From contig JACMZG010001908.1 in NCBI GenBank assembly GCA_018340805.1, positions 45,763,117-45,827,116 of the forward strand: DNA of 64,000 nucleotides, read 5' to 3'. A program made the position numbers and the translations under genes. Source of the stretch: Microvelia longipes (lineage: Eukaryota; Arthropoda; Insecta; Hemiptera; Veliidae). Each line of letters opens with the position of its first letter. The stretch's first letter is position 1. Below the pieces are notes generated by a model that was not told the origin of the DNA, did no database searches, and was given only the letters and a program-made list of their open reading frames with translations. Below are positions 22,730 through 33,447 of this stretch, one piece after another.

Positions 22730-23505
22730 TACTTTTTCTTATTTATACCGTAGGTATATAGGAAAAGTATTGTGTTTGCAAAAAAATTCGAAACTGGTAT
22801 GAAACCGGAATAATCCGTTTCAGGCTTTTTTAAGGCATCATGAGTGGTTTTCGGAACGTTGTCTGTCTGTTTGTGAGTGTGTGTGTATGTGTTTGTGTGT
22901 CTGTTATCATCGTAGCACATGTATATATGCTAGAGAGTTGATTTTTTTTCAAAAATCAGTCTACCGCTGTAGTTGTGCTATTCCTGAAAATATTTTTTAT
23001 GACGTCTTATGACGTCATAAAAAATTTATATCCGCAATAATGACTCGGCGAACATTTTGGAAAATCTTAAAACGCGAAAAATTATGCGATCAGAGATATG
23101 GTACGCTTGAGACTATGTATAAGTCTAACATATGTGTCAAGTTTCATCTCTTTATCAGCATTAGTTACATTTTTATTGAATGACTTGTGTACGTTTTTTA
23201 AAAATATGTACAACAAATCAAGAAATGGCCCAATTGAGTTGAAATTTTGTATATTTGTATATTATAACCTAATAAATAAGTATATTAAGTTTCATTTCAA
23301 TACGACAAGCATATCCATGATTTTTGTCCTATCATAAAAATTAGGAAGCCTTGAGCGTGGTCAGTGCTGAATGGGTGATACAGATGCATTTACTATCTGA
23401 AGTCGAGCGAAGCGAGTCCAAAGCAGGGAGGATGTGCGTAGCGAATCCGATGTAACAAAAATAATTTGAGGTACCCTGTACCCGATTATTTTTGAGTTAA
23501 GAAGA
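22730..23505 (+). repeat. Composite 5S-carrying repeat, near-complete copy
   Basis: Reference copy of the commonest repeat in the window (~15 copies). Order: 'ctttttcttatttatacc', 'ggaaaagtattgtgtttgc', 'aaccggaataatccgtttca', a GT-rich microsatellite, 'tatgctagagagttg', 'tagttgtgctattcctga', 'aaaacgcgaaaaatta', 'caagtttcatctctttatc', 'aattgagttgaaattttg', 'aagtttcatttcaatacga', then a 5S-rRNA-like block (23341-23378, TTAGGAAG to ATGGGTGA), then 'gagcgaagcgagtcc', 'gcgtagcgaatccgatgtaa' and 'gaggtaccctgtacccgatt'. No protein is encoded. Confidence 0.85.
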
Positions 23506-23833
23506 TGAATTTTTTTTAATAAAGAAATCGCAATGTTAATATGAATGTTAGTATTTATCAAAATATTTTTCTTTATCTTAATCAAAATTACTGCAGCAAT
23601 TTATTTAAAAGCAATTTATTTATTTTATTTAAATAAATTTAGCAGCAATATTGACCGTAAATAAGTTTAAATGTGGCAAAAATTATTTGCGTTCTTAAGC
23701 CAAAAGTATGGCTTTTTTTACCGTTGCCAAATTCATTCTAATGTTAATATTTAAGTTTAAATTTTTAGTTAAATGCCAATTTTCAATATTGGACACTTAT
23801 ATATCTTGTATTTATCCCTGGAACTTAAAAAGC

Positions 23834-24135
23834 CAATAAGGCGCGGTCGAATATCCACGGCCTTCTAGATCCCTCTGGACATTGGATCACCAACAACTTT
23901 TTTTTATCATTGACGCTTATGGGAAATTTTTGAGGTGCGTTAGTTTTTTCAAAATTTTCAGTAATTAGCCGGATTTGTGATAAATGAAGCCTATTTCTGT
24001 AATTTTCACGCTCTTTTCGTTAATGTCAAAGAGTATTCACATTCACTCAACGATTTATTTTTAATCTAACTTGGTACATACATAACTACTGTTAGACGTC
24101 AATGTTATCTACCTGATTTGTGTTCAAATTTTGAA
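23834..24135 (+). repeat. Dispersed repeat H, copy 1
   Basis: Shares long identical runs with 58772-59030, e.g. 'caataaggcgcggtcgaata', 'ttagccggatttgtgataaa', 'cattcactcaacgatttatt' and 'ctactgttagacgtcaat'. No TIRs recognised. Confidence 0.8.
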
Positions 24136-24204
24136 TGTATTAATGAAAATTAGCACAAATTGTTATTATTTGCAGTCAACAACGCAACAACAAAGAGGTA
24201 ATTC

Positions 24205-24455
24205 GTATGTACGCAGGTACGTATGTACGTATTTACTTACGTATGTATGTACGTACGCATGTATGTACATACGTATGTATGTACGTACGTACATACATAC
24301 ATTTGTATATGTGTACATGTGTATATGCATGTACATGTGTACATACATGTACGTACGTACGTACATACATACGTACGTACGTACATACATACATACGTAC
24401 GTACATACGTATGTATGTACTTACGTACGTATGTGTGTATGTACGTACATACTAT
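24205..24455. repeat. TACG/TACA tetranucleotide microsatellite
   Basis: About 250 bases of GTAC-phased tetranucleotides (gtacgtac, atgtatgt, acatacat). Because TACG/CGTA and TACA/TGTA are self-complementary in register, the tract can form many alternative hairpins. Frames rich in YVRTYV on both strands are read-through of the repeat. Confidence 0.95.
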
Positions 24456-25086
24456 AAAATAAATAAACTGGTGAAACAATTATAATTAAAAAACTTGTAC
24501 GCGATATTAAACTACGTTGATGTTTGTTAGAACCAAATTCACATATAATTGAACATTATAATTTTAATAACCCGAACCTTTAAAAGAAGAAATTAATAAG
24601 AAACTGTTAAACATAGTATTATAATAGGTTTAACAATTCATCAAAGTTAGCAAGAATTAGATAAAGGGTGCCTCTGTCGGTAAAGAAATTCTAAGAAATG
24701 TTTTGGCCGCGGCTTCTTTTGTTATCGCATGTTTAAAGTATTATCAATTTCTAAAAATAATATCTGTTTAAGCAAATCTGTTATTTGCTTATAATAATCT
24801 TTTTACTTAAATCTTTGTCATTTTTTGGTAGTTAATGATAAAAAATTTGGCGACCCAAAAAAATTCGTTCGCGACCTAATCTGGGTCGTGACCCAGATTG
24901 GGTTGGGAAGGGCTGCTATACGGGCTTGAAGACTAGTCGTTTTTAAGTCAAAAATTCCTACACGTACGGATCAGAGTCATCGGTATTAGGAAGTGAGTTA
25001 AAAGGGCCTAACTCCTTGGCTTACTTAATAAGTGATGTATCATCCTTCACAACTGTCACTATGATTCTTTGTCTTGTCTGTTCTAG
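24456..25086. other. AT-rich spacer, probable intron
   Basis: No repeat family recognised. It ends in the pyrimidine-rich 'cttgtcttgtctgttctag' just before the candidate exon. Confidence 0.4.
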
Positions 25087-25204
25087 GTTTCGGTGGAGAT
25101 ACGGGTCTCTCGTGTGAAGAATTAGAAGAAAAAGTCGAGGAGACAGATAGATTGACTGAAATATTATTTCCTCCACCTATTGTGGGAAAGTGGGTGTCTG
25201 AAAA
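25087..25204 (+). CDS. Internal coding exon of an unidentified host gene
   Basis: 118 bases bounded by a strong acceptor (pyrimidine tract, then TTCTAG) and a consensus donor (GTAAGT). Only one of the three frames is open and it runs end to end: it begins FGGDTGLSCEELEEKVEETD and ends RLTEILFPPPIVGKWVSEK, with phase 1 at the start and phase 2 at the end. The product piece is acidic, likely helical at first, then has a Pro-rich turn. I do not recognise the protein. No neighbouring exon was found, so flanking introns would be long. A chance match of both splice signals to an open, non-repetitive frame is possible but unlikely. Confidence 0.6.
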
Positions 25205-25842
25205 GTAAGTAAATATTATCTAATTCACTGTTAGTGTTTTATGATTTGTGTTTTAATATTTTCTTTAGTAGTTTATAAGATCAATTTGGTACTTACTGAA
25301 ATAACTACTAAGAGTCTTTATTAATATAAATATAATAAACAAATCATTACTACAAATATAACACAAAAAGCAATTACTTTACCATTATTATTAAAAGAGA
25401 CCTACTACTTAAGAGTATTCAGAGAGACTCTTGAGCTGTGGTGTTCTTATAGTTTTTGGTTTTAGAAAAGTTCGGTTTCATCATTGATCAATTAATGCAA
25501 CAAGTCTTTCTTTCTTGCTGAAGTGGTTAAGACTTAAGACATGAAGGATGGGTTATCATTGAAATTTAGGGTAAGCAATGCAAATTGCTGTTTTCGCTAT
25601 TATTGTCCAGTATTTTAACCTGCTTTAAAACTATAAGTACGATGTCCAATATTCCGACCTCAGCATCGAGAATAAACAAATTCATTTGTCCTTGCATTCC
25701 AATGCAAAGAAAGAAAGTAATTTTTGTAAGAGCGTTTCGCTCTAATTTTGGTGCCAGTAATTTATATGAACCAGAGAGTATAGGTGAGATCTAGTGGTAC
25801 TCAAAAAACTTCAAAACATATTTAAGCAATTATATTAACAAC
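25205..25842. other. AT-rich spacer, probable intron
   Basis: No recognised repeat until the SINE target duplication at 25843. Confidence 0.4.
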
Positions 25843-25855
25843 ATTAAGCAACATC

Positions 25856-26795
25856 TGAACCGAGTCCGGTAGCTCAGTGGTAGAGCGCTCGCCTTTCGAC
25901 CTGGAGGTCGAGGGTTCAAATCCAGCCGGGGGAGGACCTCAATATGAGGTTATCCCTTGTACCGTACACTCGGGAAGTCTTGAATTCAAGGCCGGCCAAC
26001 CCAGCCAAGGTTTTACGTGGTTTCCTTGGCTACTAATACGCAAATGCGGGGTTGGATCTAGATTCATCTGAGACAAGTCTGGATCCACGTTTCCGTTGTC
26101 TCCAGCTCACGAAAAGTTAATGTTCTGTGGGCTGGGGGAGATGAAGGTCGGAAAGATATACTGAGCCTTTGTATGTCCGAAAACTTAATCAGTGAAAGTG
26201 ATGGCGGCGACACGAGTAACGTAAGTGACTAGGAACAAAGTGCTCGGTTCTTGAAGACAGACATCTCCTAATAGCACTGCTGAGCTTTAGACTTTCAGGT
26301 CAGGGCTATAGAATGAGTTTGTACACGCTGACATCTGGGTGCTAGAGTTCTTTGTCGGGTGGCGCTGGACTGGCCAGAGCGGTGAGCCTTGCTAGAGTCT
26401 GGTGATGCTAGTGGAACTGATGAGATTGGTGAAACTGGAAGTACGAGGTCAAGTGAGACTAATGTGATCAGAGGAGCTAGCTAGTAAGACTAGATGAAAC
26501 AAGCACACAGTGAACTAGTAGTCGGCGCTAGCCAGAGCGGTGAGCCTAGCCAGAGTCTAGCTGGCCTAGATGAACTAGGCACTCTGTGAACTAGTCGCGG
26601 GCACTAGCCAGAGCAGTGAGTTTGGATAGAGTCTGTATGAACTAGACACACTGTGAACCGGTTACATGTAATACCATGTACGGAGGGGGTGCTTCCTATA
26701 GATGATTGGATGTGTACAAACTCAGGGGTTAATGTTGAGTGAGATTTTAGTGAGGGAAAAACGCTAAATGACCCTACGGGTTAATGCGGAAAAAA
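25856..26795 (+). mobile_element. Long (~0.93 kb) tRNA-headed SINE with 13-bp target duplication
   Basis: The head has a good A box (TAGCTCAGTGG, 25870-25880) and a perfect B box (GGTTCAAATCC, 25913-25923), so pol III transcription is expected. The rest of the cloverleaf pairs poorly. The body contains imperfect repeats of 'ctagccagagcggtgagcc' (26362-26620) and ends 'ccctacgggttaatgcgg' plus an A run. ATTAAGCAACATC occurs immediately before (25843-25855) and after (26796-26808) the element, a clear target-site duplication. A second, inverted copy lies at 34612-35570. It is long for a SINE, and no protein is encoded. Confidence 0.85.
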
Positions 26796-27009
26796 ATTAA
26801 GCAACATCAAATCATATTAAATAATTTTTCGTAATTTTATTGCTTGGCCATTTTGCTACGCCGTGTTGGATCAAATCAAAAACCTTATCAGTTTTCCACT
26901 CGTAGAAATTGATTTTTATGCTAAGAATCATTTAAATTATATCAGGAATTTGAGCTGTAGCGAGTTTACAAGAAATTTACACATCTATTCATTCTACCAT
27001 TCAAACAGA

Positions 27010-27235
27010 ATCTTATCTCATTGGTTTCATCAACCCGTCCAGCTAATAGTTTTACCAGTCTCACCATGGTCTCATCAACCCGTCCAGCTAATAGTTTCAC
27101 CAGTCTCACCAATCAACCGTCACCACCATGGTCTCACATCAACCCGTCCAGCTAATAGGTTTTACCAGTCTCACCATGTTCTCATCAACCCGTCCAGCTA
27201 ATAGTTTCACCAGTCCCACCAATTCCTTTAGTCTC
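27010..27235 (+). repeat. Minisatellite of ~45-60-bp units
   Basis: Four units of 'tcatcaacccgtccagctaa' + 'tagtttcaccagtctcacca', with unit lengths differing by small insertions. Confidence 0.85.
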
Positions 27236-27490
27236 ACCAGATAGCCATTTTGTTTACTGTTCTGTCCGAACCAGTACCGCACGGCGGTGTTGGCATAGGA
27301 ACCGCTAGCAACAAAAAAAAAGTTAGTGTTTCTTTAAGATCAAATGAGTCACCATCATAATACAATCCCTTTTTAGCGAATTTCCTTTGGAAATTCGGCT
27401 AATGGGATAGGCGTCATGGCGGAATTCGAACCTCGGACCACGACACAAATCCGTTTCAGAGGTCCCTAATGACGAAAAAATACGTTTCGC

Positions 27491-27642
<152 letters not shown>

Positions 27643-27859
27643 GTATTTCTAGACACTTTCTTGTAAACACTCTATCTTTCGAACGGATTAATATTTTTTT
27701 AACCAAACTTGGTCAAAAATCAACCTTCAGGAGGACACGAACCCTATTGAAAACCAGGTTTTTTGTGACGTCATTAACCCGGTTTGCTGAGTCAGCGAAT
27801 TTTTCAAAAATCGGCAAAATTCAGGGTTAATATTTTTTGCGCGAAAAAGGTCAATAATT

Positions 27860-28430
27860 ATGTTTTTAACCAAAATTAAGGTCGATAAAAAATAAATTTC
27901 GAGTAGGGTGTCGTTTTCTATGTATTTTTGGGCGCTGAATCGAATGAAACCGGTCCGAAGTCGATACGACCACTTTAAGTGACCAAAAAGTCCAAAAACC
28001 ATTATAAATTACCAAAAACCAAAATTAAGGTCGATAAAAAATAAATTTCGAGTAGGGTGTCGTTTTCTATGTATTTTTGGGCGCTGAATCGAATGAAACC
28101 GGTCCGAAGTCGATACGACCACTCTAAGTGACCAAAAAGTCGAAAAAACCACAAAAAAATAAAAAACCAAAATTACGGTCGTTAAAAAATAAATTTCGAG
28201 TAGGGTGTCGTTTTCTATGTATTTTTGGGCGCTGAATCGAATGAAACCGGTCCGAAGTCAATACGACCACTCTAAGTGACCAAAAAGTCGAAAAAACCAC
28301 AAAAAAATTATAGAAAACCAAAATTACGGTCGTTAAAAATTAAATTTCGAGTAGGTGTCGTTTTCAATGTTTTTTGGGCCTCTGAGTTGAATGCCAGTGG
28401 TCCGGAGTCAATACGACCACTCAAACTCAG
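27860..28430 (+). repeat. ~147-bp tandem repeat, about four units
   Basis: Units start 'accaaaattaaggtcg' near 27871, 28018, 28165 and 28317 and contain 'gagtagggtgtcgttttcta', 'gggcgctgaatcgaatgaaa' and 'gtccgaagtcgatacgacca'. The first three are very alike; the last is diverged and runs into a B-box-like sequence. Confidence 0.85.
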
Positions 28431-28649
28431 GGTACCTGGGTTCAAATCCTGGAAGGGACGATAACTTTTTATCGTATTTTTTACTAAATATAAGTTTACA
28501 ACTAGAAAATAATTCTGGCGCGGTGGTCCGCATGTCGGGCGAATTTCCTTTGGATGCGAGCACTCAAACCCAGAGTACCTGGGTTCAAATCCTAGTAGGG
28601 ACAATAATTTTTTATCGTTTTTTTCCCAAATAAGTTTACAACTAAAAAT
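28431..28649 (+). repeat. Tandem copies of a tRNA-related (B-box-bearing) repeat
   Basis: 'tacctgggttcaaatcctgg' (near 28432) and 'tacctgggttcaaatcctag' (near 28577) both contain the pol III B box GGTTCAAATCC, and 'ggcgcggtggtccgcatgtc' lies between. The arrangement suggests partial SINE copies in tandem, sharing sequence with the inverted repeat that follows. Confidence 0.55.
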
Positions 28650-28941
28650 AATTCTGGCGCGGTGGTCCGCATGTCGGGCGAATTTCCTTTGGATGCGTGT
28701 TTCCGTGCTTTTTACATTATATAAGTTTACAACTACTAAATAAATAATTCCGACGCGGTGGTCAGCTGTCGGGCGAATTTCATTTAGAATGCGTGTTTCC
28801 GTGCAAAACAACCCATTTCTTGCTTATGCAAGAAATGCCCATTGCGTGGTTCCGGTTCATGCTTTAGAACCTAAGCAGTTACTCAATTGTCAAGCACTGC
28901 TCGTAACTTATTTTGTCTGTATTTTACCAAAGGAAATGCGC
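28650..28941 (+). repeat. Perfect inverted repeat, left arm (292 bp)
   Basis: Left arm of a hairpin whose right arm is 29066-29357. The two arms have the same length and I found no mismatch by eye. The arm contains two 'cgcggtggtc' modules and an internal palindrome, 'atttcttgcttatgcaagaa'. A spacer of 124 bp (28942-29065) separates the arms. Diverged relatives of the arm lie at 33700-34030, 41900-42090 and 49470-49560. Transcription would give a long double-stranded RNA hairpin. Confidence 0.9.
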
Positions 28942-29065
28942 TAAAACCTTTAAAGATAACTGACTAAGCTTAAAGATGAGTAACTAAGCTTTAAACTAGT
29001 GCAAATAATAGTGCGTACTTCTAATTTTAAAGGCATAGTTTTGTGCAACCAACTGGATAGTTTAT

Positions 29066-29357
29066 GCGCATTTCCTTTGGTAAAATACAGACAAAATAAG
29101 TTACGAGCAGTGCTTGACAATTGAGTAACTGCTTAGGTTCTAAAGCATGAACCGGAACCACGCAATGGGCATTTCTTGCATAAGCAAGAAATGGGTTGTT
29201 TTGCACGGAAACACGCATTCTAAATGAAATTCGCCCGACAGCTGACCACCGCGTCGGAATTATTTATTTAGTAGTTGTAAACTTATATAATGTAAAAAGC
29301 ACGGAAACACGCATCCAAAGGAAATTCGCCCGACATGCGGACCACCGCGCCAGAATT
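29066..29357 (-). repeat. Perfect inverted repeat, right arm (292 bp)
   Basis: Reverse complement of 28650-28941. See that entry. Confidence 0.9.
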
Positions 29358-29473
29358 TTTCCTATTTATGCATTTTCCACTAACCCGTAAGGATTATAAA
29401 AACTGTTTAGACTAATATGTAATTTTGAATTTTAATCTCGTCTTTAATACAAATTAACGCATATTATTGATAA

Positions 29474-29960
29474 AAATGACTATAATTTCTTTGGCTCCTA
29501 CTTATTTATAATCCTCCTGGTGCCCAACCTAACTATGGATATAAATGACTATTATTTCTTTTGGTCCTCCTTATTTATAATCCTCCTGGTGCCCAACCTA
29601 AATATAGATATAAATGACTATAATTTCTTTTGTTCCATCTTATTTATAATCCTCCTGGTGCTCAACCTAACTATAGATGTAAATGACTATAATTTCTTTT
29701 GTTTCTACGTATTTATAATCCTCCTGGTGCCCAACCTAAATATAGATATAAATGACTATTATTTCTTTTGGTCCTACTTATTTATAATCCTCCTGGTGCC
29801 CAACCTAAATATAGATATAAATGACTATTATATCTTTTGGTCCTCCTTATTTATAATCCTCCTGGTGCCCAACCTAAATATAGATATAAATGACTATAAT
29901 TTCTTTTGTTCCATCTTATTTATAATCCTCTTGGTGCCCGACCTAACTATTGATACAAAT
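29474..29960 (+). repeat. 69-bp tandem repeat, seven units
   Basis: 'aaatgact' recurs at 29474, 29543, 29612, 29681, 29750, 29819, 29888 and 29957, exactly 69 bases apart each time, with no indel. Units contain 'tatttataatcctcctggtg'. Because 69 is a multiple of three, one frame stays open through the array and reads a 23-residue hydrophobic repeat (PNLNIDINDYYFFWSS + LFIILLV). It lacks an ATG start and a supported gene context, so I call it a repeat, not a gene. Confidence 0.9.
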
Positions 29961-30750
29961 TACTTTGTTAAATTTAAAAAAAAATATAACCATACATCAC
30001 GTGACATGAGATGTTTATTTATATCAATTGTGGGGATAAATGACAAGCATTCCTATTGGTCAATTTTATGTCACACTTTGATATAACCAATGGGAACCCT
30101 GCTTCACAAAACCTTATTATTCTGCCCTGATTCAACTGAGGCAAGGTTAGTATGTGTTCATTAAAAACGCTCGCTTTTAATTCTACCCTCCCAACATGTC
30201 TCCGTGTACTTTTATGTTAAATATAATTAAAGACAGCAAATGTAAATCAATTAAAAGTATTACTGCAATTTGACCTATGTACTGACATTTAAAGCCAGGC
30301 TAAATACAAATTAACACTTAAAATAAGAATTCAAATTAGAATTTTATTAAATAAATCAACATCCCACATTAATTAGCATACAATCCTCTCTCTTTTCCCT
30401 CGTGAATTAATCCTCTTTAGTATTTTTTTTACCAGACGTTGGTTTAAAATTTCAGTCAAGTATTAAAAATATAAAAGAACCTCTTGACGAAAATAACCAT
30501 GGTAAATATTTAAACGGGAGTTGATTGGAAAAATAATCCTTGATTAAAAAAAAACCACGAAGGATGGAAAAAATAACGATTTGACGATTGGAATCAGACG
30601 TTAAGCTGATGGATTAAAACTAAATCCCGGAAAATCATTTATTTGCAAATTTATTCTTTGTTTACTTTAATGGCTTTAAAAAGTATTATTTTTCATATAA
30701 ACCTATTAAGTCTATTTAATTATAATTTGATCGAAGATTTTCCGATATTT
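29961..30750. other. AT-rich spacer, nothing recognised
   Basis: No supported feature. Confidence 0.4.
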
Positions 30751-30878
30751 ACTTTTTCTTTTTGTCTATACCATAGGTATAAACAAGGAAAAGTATTGTG
30801 GTTGCACTTGAAATCTGAAAATAGGATTCAAACTGAATAAAGTGTTTCTGGTGTTCTTGAAACCTCCTGAGTAGTTAT
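30751..30878 (+). repeat. Composite repeat, 5' fragment
   Basis: 'tctataccataggtataaac' and 'ggaaaagtattgtggttgc', then 'cttgaaacctcctgagtag', cut by an (AT)n tract. Confidence 0.65.
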
Positions 30879-30885
30879 ATATATT

Positions 30886-30951
<66 letters not shown>

Positions 30952-30964
30952 TTAAAATATATAT

Positions 30965-31007
<43 letters not shown>
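30879..31007. repeat. (AT)n microsatellite
   Basis: About 130 bases of TA dinucleotides with several interruptions. It replaces the remainder of the composite copy. Confidence 0.95.
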
Positions 31008-31010
<3 letters not shown>

Positions 31011-31679
31011 GTGATGGTGCAAGGAAGTGTATTTGATGCTTGACGTGGCTCTCTATTTATTATTTACCATTTTTTATAAACACTCATACAAATTGCTGCT
31101 CCTAATGCTCCTAATCCTTTGTGTTAGATCCTGTCAGTGCTTAGAAAATATAAGAAAGTTAATTTAAAAAAGGAAATAATTTTCGAATAAGCTTAAATAA
31201 ACTGTTTCTGAGAACATCTTGTTCGCGGATACAAATGAAAAACAACTAAATAACAAGTCAACATTTCCATTTATTTTCAAGATAAAATGTAAAATTAATT
31301 TTTTGTATTTTCTTTTCGTCGTTACATTTTTTATAATTCATTTTAAAGTTTTTTCGCATAAAAGTATTTTTTTCTTTATTTAAAATAAAATAAGGTCTCA
31401 TTGCTAAAGAAAATGAGGAGGAAGATAGTATCGATTTTCATCTATGGAAAGGGAGAGAAAAAGTTAAATTAATTTAACTTTGGTCAGTGTTTTTTTTTTC
31501 ATTAGAGGCTAAATGGCATTTTATTATTTTTGTATTTGATTGTGACGTACGGTATGTTATACAAAACCTAAAAGTTAGTAATAATTGAATCTGTATAATT
31601 ACTGACTGAAATACTAGAATTAATTAGAAAAGACTCATAAAGTGGTCAACTTGAACATTTTGTATGCGAAAAAATCATG
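31008..31679. other. AT-rich spacer, nothing recognised
   Basis: No supported feature. Confidence 0.4.
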
Positions 31680-31920
31680 TTCGAATAAATCGTTCAAAAA
31701 CACGTTTCAAACCATGTGGTGTATCGTTTAAAATCATATTATGTATCGTTTAAAAACGCGTTTATAATCATGTCGTGTATCGTTTAATAACGCGTTTATA
31801 ATCATGTCGTGTATCGTTTAAAAACGCGTTTATAATCATGTCGTGTATCGTTTGAATACGCGTTTATAATCATGTCGTGTATCGTTTAATAACGCGTTTA
31901 AAACTATGTCTTGTATCAAA
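31680..31920 (+). repeat. 34-bp minisatellite, about six units
   Basis: Units of 'aatcatgtcgtgtatcgttt' + 'aaaaacgcgtttat', each containing ACGCGT. The first units are diverged and later ones nearly identical. Confidence 0.9.
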
Positions 31921-32233
31921 ATTAAGCCTAGAAATAGTCAAATATAATCTAAATAGAAACAACCAATATATCTTAAAATTACATTTCTCTATCTGTAAGC
32001 TTATAAAGAATCAGGTAATTTATTAAAATTAATTACACAAATTTTACTTTAAATAACATAATCATTTTTAAAAGATGAGGGGGGGGTCCATTTGAGCAAA
32101 TGCTTTATTTCTTGCCTAATAGCCTATTTTTGCATGTTTTATGGTTTATGCGTGATCAGTAATATATTGACTGAAGCTGGACTTTAAGTGAAAATATAAT
32201 TGATTTAGGAATAATTGGTGGACTAATGTATAA

Positions 32234-32459
32234 TAGACCAAGAGCCCAGGGGTGTTTTGTTAATAAAAAGTGTAATGGCTGGAACCGGTCTCAATTTTTC
32301 GTAAATATCTTCCTGAACAAGGATCTGCAATTCTGGAGACTCGTATCGGATGGGTGCCCCAGGCAGAACCTTTGACCCCTAAAGTGCGTTCTGCCTGGGA
32401 CACCCAGGTGCCAGCCATTACACTTTTTATTAACAAAACTCCCCTGGGCTCTTGGTCTA
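32234..32459. mobile_element. Palindromic MITE (family C), deleted in one arm
   Basis: TAGACCAAGAGCCCAGGG on the left is mirrored at the right. The inner part of the right arm ('ccgatacgagtc' to 'gagaccggtt') is missing. Three other copies: 34040-34329, 51573-51863 and 54673-55091. Confidence 0.85.
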
Positions 32460-32639
32460 TAAGGGTAGCTTATGGGTTAAACGTATGCATTTCCTTTGAA
32501 AATATCTAGAAAGAATAGATTGGCAATTCAGTGTGTTATCTCACGCATTTGTACCGTGCATGGCAGAGTTTTTTTACAACCTGGGTTCTTGTTGTCAAGT
32601 CTGCAACTCCAAAAAATACACTTCAATAGAAATAATTAT

Positions 32640-32755
32640 GTTATTTATATATTCTGAGGACGAGCATGGTGAGTTGGAAATAGAGATAATTAGCGTAGCT
32701 AATCCGATATGGAGATAAAAAGTTCCGAGATCCCTCGTACCCGATTAGTATGTAT
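32640..32755 (+). repeat. Composite repeat, 3' tail
   Basis: 'ctgaggacgagcatgg', 'gcgtagctaatccgatatgg' and 'cctcgtacccgatt', in the order of the reference copy. Confidence 0.65.
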
Positions 32756-32859
32756 TATATGACGGAAGTGATGAAAACCAGTGGCCCCGGGGCTACAAGA
32801 TGTCAAGTATTAAGTGACTCTTGACTCAAAATCATTTAGATTGATCGATTGTTTTATAG

Positions 32860-33065
32860 ATTGGATTGTTGGAATCCTCGCTCTGCGGAATCAGTTGTGG
32901 TGCAGAATAATATAATATGAAGTGATAAACTGGTAGAAATAATTTTTGGTGTACGAAACTTTTTGATTGGTTCAAAAAATATGATGAAGAGGTATGAGTT
33001 ATTAGAACATTTATATCCTCTGATACTGCCGAGTTTTACAAGACATAGTTGACACAATTATGTCG
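32860..33065 (+). repeat. Fragment related to the flank of family B
   Basis: 'agaataatataatatgaag', 'gatactgccgagttttacaa' and 'tagttgacacaatta' match, in the same order, the sequence at about 1235-1365 that leads into the family B MITE. That MITE is truncated here. Confidence 0.45.
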
Positions 33066-33276
33066 TTTTGCCCAAGTAATATTACTTTAACATGTTATAA
33101 AATTACGATTTTCAGCTGATGTAATATGAACTATGCGGGGTATATAAAATATGAAATTAGAGTAAGTTTGCTTTAATAGGCAATGATACCAACACAACAT
33201 TTAGAGCAGACTAGGCGAAAACTCTTACAAATACGTTTTAAATTATTTATGTAACATAATACTTTTCCCAGTAATC

Positions 33277-33447
33277 AAAGAATCAGCTACCGTCGATACT
33301 TGCTGTTGGATATGAATATCCCTGGACCAGTATGGACATAATGCCATCATCAGCAGTGTCGCCCCGCCTGCTGATGATGGCGTTAAGCCGAAACCGATAT
33401 AGGAATATTCATATCCAACAGCAAGTATCGACGGTAGCTGATTCTTT
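33277..33447. mobile_element. 171-bp hairpin element with CTGANGATG motif
   Basis: The left arm 'aaagaatcagctaccgtcga' is mirrored by the right arm ending at 33447 (outer ~45 bp nearly perfect). The centre carries CTGATGATG, stem GGC/GCC with loop GTTAA, then GAAACC (33371-33395), and an inner dyad of 'catcatcagcag' and 'ctgctgatgatg'. Resembles terminal repeats of Penelope-like retroelements; assignment tentative. Confidence 0.6.

Noticed and set aside
24131..24485. YVRTYV-type frames on both strands
   Set aside because: Read-through of the TACG/TACA microsatellite.
25865..25935. A functional tRNA gene
   Set aside because: A and B boxes are perfect but the anticodon and T stems are poor, and the unit is the head of a repeated element with a target duplication.
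25877..26071. 64-codon frame (and its twin at 35356-35550)
   Set aside because: Both lie in the tRNA-headed SINE and exist in both copies for that reason only.
28308..28811. 167-codon frame and its shared end at 29196-29390
   Set aside because: The shared part is the perfect inverted repeat and the rest is the 147-bp tandem repeat.
29520..30086. 188-codon frame as a membrane protein gene
   Set aside because: No ATG start, made of seven identical 23-residue repeats, no promoter or splice context. Kept as a repeat only.
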